Assembly (NCBI GenBank): GCA_963829995.1
Contig: CAWHKW010000027.1
Coordinates: 1 to 64,000, forward strand
Length of the DNA stretch: 64,000 bases
Direction: 5' to 3'
DNA from: JACCZX01 sp963829995
GTDB taxonomy: Bacteria > Pseudomonadota > Gammaproteobacteria > Burkholderiales > Burkholderiaceae_F
This document shows, in pieces, positions 52,048 to 61,514 of the stretch. Each line of letters opens with the position of its first letter. Within the stretch, counting starts at the first letter, position 1. Under the pieces are notes generated by a model. It saw nothing but the letters and a program-made list of their open reading frames with translations, did not search any database and was not told where the DNA came from. Made by a program: the position numbers and the translations under genes.

Positions 52048-52149
52048 AACGCGATGGGCGCTTCGTGCCTCGGATCATGCAGCCTGTCGCACGATCGAAT
52101 GTCGATACCTCACCCGCGTTTATAGTCGCCCGACTCTCAAGGGACCTTA

Positions 52150-53049
52150 ATGCTATCCATCCACAGTCTTACCCACGTCTATCCCAACGGCACGCGCGCG
52201 TTGGACGACATCTCACTCGAGATCGGTCGCGGCATGTTCGGGTTGCTGGGGCCAAACGGTGCGGGCAAGTCGACGTTGATGCGTTGCGCAGCCACTCTGC
52301 AGGTGCCCACGAGCGGTGTAATCAGGTTCGGCGAGATCGATGTGCTGGCGCAGCCGCAGCAGCTGCGCGCGGTGCTCGGTTACCTGCCGCAGGACTTCGG
52401 CGTCTATCCACGCGTGTCGGCGATCGATCTGCTCGATCACCTCGCCGTACTCAAGGGCGTGGCGGCCCGTCGCGAACGCAAGGAGACCATCGAGGCGCTG
52501 CTGAATCAGGTCAACCTGTGGGATGTCCGGAAGAAGGCGATCGCCGGCTTTTCCGGCGGCATGCGCCAGCGCTTCGGAATTGCGCAGGCCCTGATCGGCA
52601 ATCCGAAGCTGGTGATCGTTGATGAACCCACGGCGGGCCTGGATCCAGAGGAACGCCACCGCTTCAGCAATCTGCTGGCCGAAATCGGCGAGCTCAAAGT
52701 CGTGATTCTGTCGACGCACATCGTCGACGACGTGACCGATCTCTGCGCAAACATGGCGATCCTTTCGGGCGGGCGCATCGTCGGCCAAGGCAAGCCCGGC
52801 GACCTGATCGCACGGCTGCAGGGTCGGGTGTGGCGGCGAGTAATCGACAAGGGCGAAATCGACGCCGCACGCAAGCACCTGAACGTGATCTCGACTCGAC
52901 TGCGCGAAGGCAAGACCGAAATCCATGTGGTCTCAGATGCGCGGCCGTCGCCCGAGTTTCAGCCAATCGAAGCGACGCTGGAGGACGTGTACTTCTCGAC
53001 TTTGACGGCGAGCCGGAAACCCGCAGCCGTTGCGCCGATCGCTGCGTAG
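52150..53049 (+). CDS. ABC transporter ATP-binding protein
   Basis: 299 residues. Walker A LLGPNGAGKSTLMR, Q-loop (GYLPQDFGVYP), signature FSGGMRQRFGIAQALIG, Walker B LVIVDEPTAGLDPEER and the H-loop (ILSTHIVDDV) are all intact. It pairs with the membrane protein encoded 11 bases downstream, an ABC-2-type permease fused to an M1 peptidase, so it should power export or gating in the inner membrane. C-terminal 70 residues are an accessory domain. Confidence 0.95.
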   Translation: MLSIHSLTHVYPNGTRALDDISLEIGRGMFGLLGPNGAGKSTLMRCAATLQVPTSGVIRFGEIDVLAQPQQLRAVLGYLPQDFGVYPRVSAIDLLDHLAVLKGVAARRERKETIEALLNQVNLWDVRKKAIAGFSGGMRQRFGIAQALIGNPKLVIVDEPTAGLDPEERHRFSNLLAEIGELKVVILSTHIVDDVTDLCANMAILSGGRIVGQGKPGDLIARLQGRVWRRVIDKGEIDAARKHLNVISTRLREGKTEIHVVSDARPSPEFQPIEATLEDVYFSTLTASRKPAAVAPIAA

Positions 53050-53060
53050 GCGAAGCAGTC

Positions 53061-56000
53061 ATGTTTTCCCACGTCGCCTGGTTCGAGTTCCGCTATCAGC
53101 TCAAGAGCCCGGTTTTCTGGGTTGGCTGTCTGATTTTCTTCCTGCTGACATACGGCTCGATCACTGTCGATCAGGTTCAGATCGGCTCGCTCGGCAACGT
53201 GCACAAGAACTCGCCCTACGCGATCGTGCAGACCCTGGCCATCATGTGCGTGTTCGCCGTGTTCATCATCGTCGCCGTGGTCGCCAACGTCGTGATTCGC
53301 GACGACGACACTGGATTCGCGCCCATCGTGCGCACAACGCGTGTGAGCAAGGCCGACTACCTGGTCGGTCGCTTCGTCGGGGCCACTGCAGCGGCGTTTC
53401 TCGTGCTGGCGTCAGTGCCGCTCGGCATCCTGGTCGGCTCCTGGATGCCCTGGATCGACCCCGAAAAACTTGGGCCGAACCACATTGTCTATTACGCGCA
53501 CGCTTTGCTCGCATTCGGCCTGCCGACGCTTCTAATCGTGGCCGCAACATTCTTTTCGCTGGCCACCGTGACGCGCTCTCTGATGTGGACCTACGTGGGC
53601 GCAGTGGCATTGCTGGTCGGCTACTTCGTCACGCGTGGGTTGCTGCGCGATCCGCAGTTCGACACCATTTCAGCGTTGGCGGATCCGTTCGGACTGTCTC
53701 CACTGGCGCTGGCAACCAAGTACTGGACCGCAGCAGACCGCAACACAATGCTGGTGCCGTTGACCGGGATGCTGCTGGTCAATCGCCTGCTATGGGCCGG
53801 CGTCGCGCTCGTGGTGTTTGCTATCGCTTACGCGCTGTTCCGCTTCGACGCACGCGGCGCAGCACCGAGAGCGCGCAAGAATGCCGCAACCGTTGACGCC
53901 GCGCTGTCAGCCGACGCGCTTCCGGCCGCGGCTACACGCAACGCTGTCGCGCTTCCGGAACCACGTGCAGACCGCGCCACGCGTTGGGCGCAATTCGTGC
54001 GGCTGGCGCGTTTTGACATGGCGTTCGTGTTCAAGAGCCCGGCGTTTTTTGTGTTGATCGGCATTGGCATGTTGAATGCCGGCGGCCAGCTGTGGAATAT
54101 GACGGGCTTCTACGGCGCTGACCTGTATCCCGCAACTCGCCTGGTGGTGCAAACGCTTGCCGGCGCGTTTGCGATCATTCCGATCATCATTGCCATCTAT
54201 TACGGTGGCGAGCTGGTCTGGCGCGATCGTGAACGGCGGATGCACGAGATCGTCGATGCGACCGCTGCACCCGACTGGGCACATCTGATACCCAAGATCG
54301 CTGCCATCACGCTGGTTCTGCTGGCCACTGTCGTCGCCGCCGCCGCAGCGGGCGTCGCCATCCAGGCCATCAAAGGCTACACACAGTTCGAGCTGCTGAA
54401 CTACCTGCGCTGGTTTGTAGTACCACTGTCGATCAGCTGCGTCCTGATAGCCGTGCTGTCAGTGTTTGTGCAGGTACTGGTGCCGCAGAAGTTCATCGGC
54501 TGGGGCGTGATGCTGCTGTACCTCGTTGGCTCGATCGCTCTGGCCACGGCCGGCTTCGAGCACAACCTATACAACTATGCAGGCACGCCAGACGTTCCGT
54601 TAACCGATTTCGACGGCACCAGCCGTTTTGGCACGGGCCGGTTCTGGTTCAACCTGTACTGGCTGGCGTTCGCGCTGATGCTGTGTGTCGTCGCGTACGG
54701 CTTGTGGCGCCGAGGCACGACGGTCGAGCTTCGACCGCGGTTGAAGCGGCTGCCCGCGCGCTTGCGCGGAGGCGCCGGCGCTGTGCTCGTCGTTGCGTTT
54801 GTAGCGTGGGCGGGCATCGGCGGATTCATTTTCTATAACACCAACGTTCTGAACGAATACGTCACGACGCCCGAACGCGAGCGGCGCATGGCAGAACTCG
54901 AGAAGGCGCTGCTGGCCTACGAGAACGCACCGCGGCCGAGGATCACCGACGTCAAGCTCGACGTGCAACTGTTTCCGAACGAACCCCGGGCGGTTACCAG
55001 CGGCACCTACCGGATCGAGAACCGCACCGGCAAACCGCTGAACGAGCTGCATGTTCGCTGGAATCCGAAACTCGATTTGAACACTTTCGAAGTTGCGAAC
55101 GCGACGGTCGCCAAGGAATACAAGGAGCATTTTTATCGCATCTACCGGCTCGAGCCGCCGATGTCGCCGGGCGAGGCGCGCGAGATTCGCTTTACGACCA
55201 CTCTGCAGCAGAAAGGGTTTTCCAACGCCGATCCGCTGACGCGCATCGTCGGCAACGGCACCTTCATCAACAACAACGAAATCGCGCCTGTCCTCGGAAT
55301 GTCGCGCGACGGGCTGCTGCAGGACCGAGCCAAGCGCCGCAAATACGGCCTGCCGCCCGAATTGCGTCCGGCCAAGCTGGAAGATGACAGCGCGCGCGAA
55401 CGCACCGGATTGCGCAACGATAGCGACTGGGTGAACGCCGAGATCACGGTAACGACCGACGCCGACCAGACTCCGATAGCGCCCGGCTACACGCTCAGCG
55501 ACACGACCACTGCAGGCCGCCGCACGGTGCGCTTCAAGACCGACGCCCCGATCCTGCACTTCTTCTCGGTTCAGTCGGCGCGTTATGAAGTCAAGCGCGA
55601 CCAGTGGAGAGACGTGGAACTTGGCGTGTATTACCAGCCAGGCCACGACTACAACGTCGACCGCATGCTGGCAGCAATGAAAGTGTCGCTCGATGTATTC
55701 AGCGCGAAGTTTTCGCCGTTCCAGTTCAAGCAGGCGCGCATCATCGAATTTCCGTCGTACGCGAACTTCGCACAGAGCTTCGCCAATACGATTCCCTATT
55801 CGGAGAACATCGGCTTCCTGTTCAAGACCAGCGCTGATGATCAGAAGATCGACATGGTGAGCTACGTAACCGCGCACGAGATGGCCCATCAGTGGTGGGC
55901 GCATCAAGTCATCAGCTCGGACCAGCAGGGCGCCACGATGCTGGTCGAAACACTCGCTCAGTACGGTGCGCTGCTGGTCATGGAACAAATGTACGGCCGG

Positions 56001-56669
56001 GAGCAGATCCGCCGCTTCCTGAAGTACGAGCTAGATCGGTACCTGCGATCGCGGGGCGGCGAGATCATCGAAGAGCTGCCGCTTGCTCGCGTTGAGAACC
56101 AGCAGTACATCCATTACCAGAAAGGCACGCTGGCGATGTACTGGCTGAAGGAAGTCGTCGGTGAGGACACGGTCAATCGCGCGCTGCGCAAGCTGATTGC
56201 CGAATTCGCGTTCAAGCCGGCGCCGTATCCGAATCCGACCGACTTCCTGCGTCTACTACGCGCGGAGGCCGGACCACAACACGAGCAGCTGATCACTGAC
56301 CTGTTCGAGAAGATCACGCTGTACGACACTAAAGTGGTCGAAGCCACCGCGCGTAAACGCGACGATGGCAAATACGAGGTCACAATGGCCGTCGAGGCAC
56401 GCAAGCTGTACGCCGACGGCAAGGGCAACGAAACGGAAGCGCCGCTCGACGAACTGTTCGATGTCGGCGTTTTCACCGTCGAGCCGGGCAAGACCGGCTA
56501 CACCGAGAAATCGATCTTGCTGTTCGAGCGCCGTCCGATCAAGAGCGGCAGGCAGGCGATCACGCTGGTGGTGGATAGCGAGCCGAAGTTCGTCGGGGTG
56601 GACCCCTATAACAAACGAATCGACAGGAACTCGGAAGACAACGTCAAACGCGCAGATCTGCCACGCTAA
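53061..56669 (+). CDS. ABC-2 permease fused to M1-family aminopeptidase
   Basis: 1202 residues from ATG 53061. The N-terminal half (to about residue 600) has about twelve membrane helices in two ABC-2-like sets (FRYQLKSPVFWVGC and FDMAFVFKSPAFFVLIG repeat the same opening). The C-terminal half is an M1 aminopeptidase with the zinc motif HEMAHQWWAHQV at about residue 939 and the third ligand E of VETLAQY 18 residues later. The peptidase lies outside the cytoplasm after the last helix. The known family couples an ABC pump to a surface peptidase; the substrate is unknown. Its ATPase gene lies just upstream. Confidence 0.93.
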   Translation: MFSHVAWFEFRYQLKSPVFWVGCLIFFLLTYGSITVDQVQIGSLGNVHKNSPYAIVQTLAIMCVFAVFIIVAVVANVVIRDDDTGFAPIVRTTRVSKADYLVGRFVGATAAAFLVLASVPLGILVGSWMPWIDPEKLGPNHIVYYAHALLAFGLPTLLIVAATFFSLATVTRSLMWTYVGAVALLVGYFVTRGLLRDPQFDTISALADPFGLSPLALATKYWTAADRNTMLVPLTGMLLVNRLLWAGVALVVFAIAYALFRFDARGAAPRARKNAATVDAALSADALPAAATRNAVALPEPRADRATRWAQFVRLARFDMAFVFKSPAFFVLIGIGMLNAGGQLWNMTGFYGADLYPATRLVVQTLAGAFAIIPIIIAIYYGGELVWRDRERRMHEIVDATAAPDWAHLIPKIAAITLVLLATVVAAAAAGVAIQAIKGYTQFELLNYLRWFVVPLSISCVLIAVLSVFVQVLVPQKFIGWGVMLLYLVGSIALATAGFEHNLYNYAGTPDVPLTDFDGTSRFGTGRFWFNLYWLAFALMLCVVAYGLWRRGTTVELRPRLKRLPARLRGGAGAVLVVAFVAWAGIGGFIFYNTNVLNEYVTTPERERRMAELEKALLAYENAPRPRITDVKLDVQLFPNEPRAVTSGTYRIENRTGKPLNELHVRWNPKLDLNTFEVANATVAKEYKEHFYRIYRLEPPMSPGEAREIRFTTTLQQKGFSNADPLTRIVGNGTFINNNEIAPVLGMSRDGLLQDRAKRRKYGLPPELRPAKLEDDSARERTGLRNDSDWVNAEITVTTDADQTPIAPGYTLSDTTTAGRRTVRFKTDAPILHFFSVQSARYEVKRDQWRDVELGVYYQPGHDYNVDRMLAAMKVSLDVFSAKFSPFQFKQARIIEFPSYANFAQSFANTIPYSENIGFLFKTSADDQKIDMVSYVTAHEMAHQWWAHQVISSDQQGATMLVETLAQYGALLVMEQMYGREQIRRFLKYELDRYLRSRGGEIIEELPLARVENQQYIHYQKGTLAMYWLKEVVGEDTVNRALRKLIAEFAFKPAPYPNPTDFLRLLRAEAGPQHEQLITDLFEKITLYDTKVVEATARKRDDGKYEVTMAVEARKLYADGKGNETEAPLDELFDVGVFTVEPGKTGYTEKSILLFERRPIKSGRQAITLVVDSEPKFVGVDPYNKRIDRNSEDNVKRADLPR

Positions 56670-56817
56670 CGCTGCTGCGTCTGTGCAGTGGGTATGCTCC
56701 TCAACCGCCGCATGGGAGGAAGGCCGGCGCACCCGATTCGAGCACGCGATTGCGCTTGCATTAGATGCGCGCGGCGCCCGATGCTGAGCCGGACATGTGA
56801 TCAACAAAGGAGCAGGC

Positions 56818-57870
56818 ATGCCACGCAACCGCACCATCGAGCACAAGACCGGCGAGCGTCTCGAGCGGAGTCCCTGGCTGTCCGACGCTGCACGCCGCCG
56901 CATGCTCAACGCATTGCATAAGCACGATGCCGATTCGGTGCGGCTGAACCAAGCCATCGTGCGCGAGTTACGCACGGTGCGTCGCGAATACCGCCGCACC
57001 CTCGCCGCGCTGATGGGCCTGGCAGGCGCGCGGCGCTATCGCGCGCTGCGCAGCGAGATGGCCGATGCGCCACGCGCCCAGCGCGTGCGCGAATCGAGAG
57101 CATTGCTCGATCAGATCGGATTCAATCGCGTGCGCGCCGAGCGACTGCGCAAGCTTTATCTCGACACCGCGCACAAGCTACTGAACCTGAACGACGTGCG
57201 CATCCCGCCGGGCGTCATTCGGCCCCACACGCGCTGCACTCCATGGGTCACGTACACCGCGCCGTACGCAGGATTCTTCTGGTCGTTTGCCTGGAGCCGC
57301 AGCGATGAGGCGAGCGATCCGGTGCTCACGCGACATCTGGATCACATCACCGGTCAGATCGGTTCTGCGATCGACACGCGACTCAGCGGCGCCGATGACG
57401 ATGATGCTGTCGAAGCCGAGTACTACACCGCACTGCATGCGTGGCACACGGCGCAGGCGACCGGGCCGCTCGAAGGCTATCTCGCGTTCGAGTTCAACAA
57501 TTCACCCTACTCGGGCAACGTCAGCGACGAATGGGGTTTTTCCAACGCGACGTTCAGCCAGCTCGCGCGTGCCCGCTTCCAAGTGGCCGATGCGACCGGT
57601 GTCCTGAGCACGCAGAACAGCCGCATCTTCGTCTACATCGACACCGACTGGGGCGACGGCACCTCGTGGAACAACTTCGTGTCCACGCCGCGCGACCTTC
57701 ACTGGTATTACTTCAAGACCGAAGCGTCTTTCGCGCAGGGCAGCGCGCTGGTGCTCGAAGCAGGCGTCTCGAACAGCACCTGGTACTTTGCCGACGACAT
57801 GAGCATCAAGACCTCTAATGATCTTGACCTGCGGCTCGATCGCATCGTGGTGCGGTCTTGTCCTGCCTGA
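56818..57870 (+). CDS. Hypothetical protein with helical N-terminus and beta-rich C-terminus
   Basis: 350 residues from ATG 56818 after AAAGGAGCAGGC; an upstream GTG (56797) is less good. Residues 1-130 are charged helices (SPWLSDAARRRMLNALHKHD, RELRTVRREYRRTLAAL). From about 150 the protein is beta-rich and acidic, with SGADDDDAVEAEYYTALHAW and a lectin- or jelly-roll-like YWDTDWGDGTSWNNFV-type segment (IDTDWGDGTSWNNF). No signal peptide. I cannot assign a family. It starts 148 bases after the M1 fusion gene, which may be transcribed separately. Confidence 0.68.
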   Translation: MPRNRTIEHKTGERLERSPWLSDAARRRMLNALHKHDADSVRLNQAIVRELRTVRREYRRTLAALMGLAGARRYRALRSEMADAPRAQRVRESRALLDQIGFNRVRAERLRKLYLDTAHKLLNLNDVRIPPGVIRPHTRCTPWVTYTAPYAGFFWSFAWSRSDEASDPVLTRHLDHITGQIGSAIDTRLSGADDDDAVEAEYYTALHAWHTAQATGPLEGYLAFEFNNSPYSGNVSDEWGFSNATFSQLARARFQVADATGVLSTQNSRIFVYIDTDWGDGTSWNNFVSTPRDLHWYYFKTEASFAQGSALVLEAGVSNSTWYFADDMSIKTSNDLDLRLDRIVVRSCPA

Positions 57871-57873
57871 TAT

Positions 57874-58716
57874 TCACGGTGAGCGCTCCTGCACGAAATC
57901 GACATATATCGGCAGACGAAGGGCAAGTCCCCAGAGCGACAGATCGACGTGCCCGCCCTCGATCATCCACACCCGTCCGCCGCCCGCCTTCACTTTCTCC
58001 ATCAGCTCCTTAGCTGCCGGATCCTTTGACCACCAATCGTCAGCGGCATACAGGACGCCAAGGCGCTGGGCCACGTCCGCCGTAGCAGCATCGAGTGGAT
58101 TCATCCATCGGGGACAACGGAGCAGGAATGGAATCGTCGGCACCTGAGCGGGAGCGGAGTCCACCAGTGCGCGCAGATCACCGTTATTCGAACGCTTCAA
58201 TGATTGAATGGCGAAGATCCCACCCATGGACAACCCGATCACGACACCGCGCCTGCCGCCTTCAGAAAGGCTATCGATGATGGCGTCGATGTCTCTTTGA
58301 ATCGCCGCCGCGGTTGGATGGACGGTGCTTTCGGAGCCATATCCGCGATACTCGTACACAAACACTTCGCGCTTTGCAGCGAGCGCCAGACCACTTGCAG
58401 TCTCGGCCAACTGCGCCGCCGAAGATGCGCTTCCCTGCAGCAGAAGGATGAAGTGCTTCGCAGCCGTTTCGCTTTCTTCAGACGGCGGGGAATACGAATA
58501 GCCCTTCAGTGCGACTTGATCGTTGGTCTTGAACTCGAGCTCCCTCCGGGTGGCCTGGGTCGTCGGCAATCCTGAGGAGTGATTCCGAGCCATTCGGACC
58601 CAGCTATTGACCAACACATCGGCGACCGAGCAGTCGTCAGCCGCCTCGGTCGAACCGCAAAGCATCATCAAGCACACGGCGATGAGAGAGGCTTGACCGC
58701 CGGGCTTACACGCCAT
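57874..58716 (-). CDS. Exported alpha/beta hydrolase
   Basis: 280 residues from ATG 58716; the frame could start three codons earlier at GTG. A signal peptide (SLIAVCLMMLCGSTEA) leads to a periplasmic or lipid-anchored protein. The nucleophile elbow is VVIGLSMGGIFAI (GLSMG, Ser at about 149), with FVYEYRGYGSESTVHP before it; the catalytic acid and histidine are near DDWWSKDP and EGGHVD. It fits the serine hydrolases of the DUF/BAAT-like group. It starts six bases after the frameshifted opgG. Confidence 0.85.
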   Translation of the reverse strand: MACKPGGQASLIAVCLMMLCGSTEAADDCSVADVLVNSWVRMARNHSSGLPTTQATRRELEFKTNDQVALKGYSYSPPSEESETAAKHFILLLQGSASSAAQLAETASGLALAAKREVFVYEYRGYGSESTVHPTAAAIQRDIDAIIDSLSEGGRRGVVIGLSMGGIFAIQSLKRSNNGDLRALVDSAPAQVPTIPFLLRCPRWMNPLDAATADVAQRLGVLYAADDWWSKDPAAKELMEKVKAGGGRVWMIEGGHVDLSLWGLALRLPIYVDFVQERSP

Positions 58717-58721
58717 CGTTC

Positions 58722-60264
58722 TCACTCATTCCGCCGTAGCGCGTTGTTCGCCTCTAGCTCGTAACTCCACACCTCGGTGAGCTGCCGCCCGTTGATGTTC
58801 AGCGAACTGCGCAGTGCCAGCGGCTTGTCTGCGCCGGCCTGCGCGAGAATGGACAAGCGCCAAAAGCCTGTGGCGTCGATGCGCTCGAGCTGATGCTCGA
58901 GGATCCTTGTACCTTCGTGCGAGCTGATCGCCGCAGCGACGCGGTGCATCCGCATTTAACTGGTCCAGGCGTGCGCCTGTGAAATCGACGATGAAGCGAT
59001 ACTGGCCAGCCATGGAGCTGGCGTCGATGACGTCGCGACCGACGAAGGTGTTGACGACCCGACCGAGCCTCGTCTGCGCGATCGTTGGACCGCCGAAGCT
59101 CAACCGATACTTCAGGTCGAGCTTTGTCCCGCCGTCGACGGGACCCGGCAGCGACCAGAACGCTACGACGTTATCCAGGAACTCATTCCTTGTCGGTAAC
59201 TGCACCAGCAAAACCCGTCCGGGTCCAAAGCCTTGTTCGAGTCGGACGGTAGCGCTCGGCCTGCGGTGGTAGTTCGTTTCAGCATCCTCATAGGATGCGA
59301 AGCGCGTGTCCCGCTGCAGCAAACCGAATTCGCTGCCTGCAGAAAAATTGTGAAACGTTATCTTTGACGGGTTCAATAGTGGCTGCCAGATCCAATCGCC
59401 CGACCCATCCTGGACAAGGAGCCCGTCGGAGTCGTGCACCTCGGGCCGCCAGGCGTCATGTGGCCGCGGCGTGTTCTCGCCATAGAAATACATACTCGTC
59501 AAAGGTGCGATACCAAGCTGCTCGATTCGATCACGCGTGAATAGCACCGCATTGACGTCGAGACGGGTGGAGGCGCCGGGCGAGATCAGGAACTTGTAGG
59601 CACCGGTAAGGCGTGGACTGTTGAGCAATGCATACACGGTCATGCGGCTTGCGCGAGGTTGCGGACGAACGAGCCAAAACTCGATGAAGTCGGGAAACTC
59701 TTCGCCCGAGGCGAGTCCCGTGTCGATTGCCACGCCTCGAACCGAGAGACCCCACTGTCCGCCTTTGCCGATGGCGCGGAAGTAACTCCCGCCCGCGAAC
59801 ACGAGAAACTTGTCGTCGATGGTCGGCTGACCGAGTGAGTAACTCAGCTCGAAGCCGGCGTATCCGAGGTCGTTAGGAATTCGCTCTGCGAGCTCCACCT
59901 CGTCAAAGGTGAAATGGTCCTTGCGAAACTTGAGGCGCCGCACATCACGTCCGGTGACTTCATTTATCGGGACCACGCGTGTGTACACGTTGCCAGGCAT
60001 CACCGGCGCGACCTGGAATCTGGAGTGCGTATCGCGCCAGAGATTGTGCTGCGCCTGATAGCGGATACCGCGATGTTGGTCGTAGCCAATCTCGCGCATA
60101 AAACGCGGCGTCTCGGCCGGCGGCTGGTAGGGTGCGGCAGCCAGTTGCCGCGCTCGCGCGACGACATCGTCGAAGCCAAACGCAAGTGCGCTCGATACCG
60201 GCACCAGCGCAGCAACGAGCACGCTTGCGATCCACTTCCAGCGCACCCGTCGCGCCACGGTCAC
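58722..60264 (-). pseudogene. opgG: Glucan biosynthesis protein OpgG/OpgD, frameshifted
   Basis: Reads as an OpgG/OpgD-type periplasmic glucan protein: signal peptide then FGFDDVVARARQLAAAPYQPP, GIRYQAQHNLWRD, GSYFRAIGKGGQWGLSVRG, FWLVRPQPRASRMTVYALL. At about 58940 the frame is lost after DQLNADAP; the other frame continues with VAAAISSHEGTRILEHQLER and ends LTEVWSYELEANNALRRNE at 58722. One missing base near CCGCGTCGCTG (58937-58947) would repair it. The two parts make about 514 codons, a normal length. OpgG builds osmoregulated periplasmic glucans; opgH is not beside it. Confidence 0.83.
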
Positions 60265-60434
60265 GTGTCCCGGTTTTGCATCTGTCGTTCCTGACTCGCG
60301 CGGAGCATAAGCAAACGTCCGACAGGGCGACTACGTCCAGAGGTGGAACTGCAGTTTCTGGCTAAGGTTGACAGCAGATTTGGTCAGACAGCTCTTACTT
60401 GGCCGATGTCAGACAATCCTTTGATCATCCGAGG

Positions 60435-61079
60435 CTAGTCTCTTTCCGCTTCTTCCTCGGCCGAGCGTTGCGGCACCCTTGCTGTTTGGGACGATGAGGA
60501 CGAAGCGCGATACTTAGACCAGTAACTAGCAGCGCTGGCTCGTGGCAAATCGCGGCCCTGTGCTGCTACGGCCGGCAGAGACACACCCTGCCGGACAGCA
60601 GAAGGAAGGTAAGTGAAGATCACCTGATCGCGTTCGAGCTGGATCAGATAGTCGCCGTAGACCGTGAGTCCGCTCGCAACGAAACGCTGTCCATCGCCTT
60701 CGATCAGAACTATTGGTTGGTTTTGATCGTTGTGGCCCCGCAGCACGGTGAACGGTAAGGGTCGCGGGGGGCCGGACGCCAAGGAGGCGCTGGCTGGCTC
60801 GTTGGCAGTGGCGAACGGCGGGGTAGTGACGACAGCGGGCCATGCGCCGGCTGTCGAGTCCAGGCGAGTCGACGCCACTGCGCCTTGCCCTTCGGTTGTG
60901 TCCCTCGTGGCACCGCCGATCTTCCAACCCAGAACACCACTGATAAGGCTGATCGCTGCACAAACTACCATCCACGTCCGCAGTTCGTCGCCGCCGCCAT
61001 CGTCTTCTGCGCTTCGACGACCGCGCGTGGCCCTTCCGTCCAAATACGGAGTGTGTCTCGGAAGTCTGATACCGCTCAT
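60435..61079 (-). CDS. Single-pass membrane protein, GspC-like periplasmic part possible
   Basis: 214 residues from ATG 61079, overlapping the upstream stop by ATGA. A cytosolic basic stretch leads to one membrane helix (VVCAAISLISGVLGWKIGG). The periplasmic part has a linker rich in A, P, T and then QPIVLIEGDGQRFVASGLTVYG, followed by LIQLERDQVIFTYLP, a small beta fold like the HR domain of type II secretion GspC. That resemblance is weak. Coupled to the small exported protein upstream. Confidence 0.65.
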   Translation of the reverse strand: MSGIRLPRHTPYLDGRATRGRRSAEDDGGGDELRTWMVVCAAISLISGVLGWKIGGATRDTTEGQGAVASTRLDSTAGAWPAVVTTPPFATANEPASASLASGPPRPLPFTVLRGHNDQNQPIVLIEGDGQRFVASGLTVYGDYLIQLERDQVIFTYLPSAVRQGVSLPAVAAQGRDLPRASAASYWSKYRASSSSSQTARVPQRSAEEEAERD

Positions 61080-61441
61080 TTGACCCAAAACCTCCCAATC
61101 AGCATCCTACTGTTCGGCAACATAGCGCGCACGCGGATGCGATCGCCGCTGGCGAACTCGACCCCGTTTGCCACGAGTGTATTGGCGCCTGCTGCCACTA
61201 GTTCCACCGTCTGCGTACCGTCATCGCGATACACGTCAATCGAGCCGATGGCGCCGGAGGTTGCAACGAATTCACCGTGATCCTCGACATAGATGACCAC
61301 GTCGTCACTGCGCCGCACGAGCTCGAAGGTGATTTCGCCACCGACACTCATAATGCCGCCGTGCTTCGGTGGCCAATCGCCGTGCGCGAGGCACAGCGAC
61401 ATGCCTCCCAGCAGCAAGGCGAAGAGAAGTGTGTGTTTCAT
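61076..61441 (-). CDS. Small exported protein with HGxWPPKHGG motif
   Basis: 121 residues from ATG 61441. A signal peptide (HTLLFALLLGGMSLCLAHG) is followed by DWPPKHGGIMSVGGEITFELV, a histidine-containing stretch often seen in proteins near metal efflux systems, then a beta-rich body (VVIYVEDHGEFVATSGAIGS). Function unknown; its stop overlaps the next gene by four bases, so the two are coupled. It lies downstream of the MBL gene on the same strand. Confidence 0.72.
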   Translation of the reverse strand: MKHTLLFALLLGGMSLCLAHGDWPPKHGGIMSVGGEITFELVRRSDDVVIYVEDHGEFVATSGAIGSIDVYRDDGTQTVELVAAGANTLVANGVEFASGDRIRVRAMLPNSRMLIGRFWVK

Positions 61442-61514
61442 ACCTGAATGCTGAGAATGGGGCAGTGCGCAGCAACAGGCCGCACACTGCCGCTCATTCA
61501 AACCAGCAGCTGGG

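Noticed and set aside
54600..55988. A 462-codon open frame on the minus strand inside the M1 fusion gene
   Set aside because: Composition is that of an antisense shadow; the plus-strand frame carries intact peptidase motifs.
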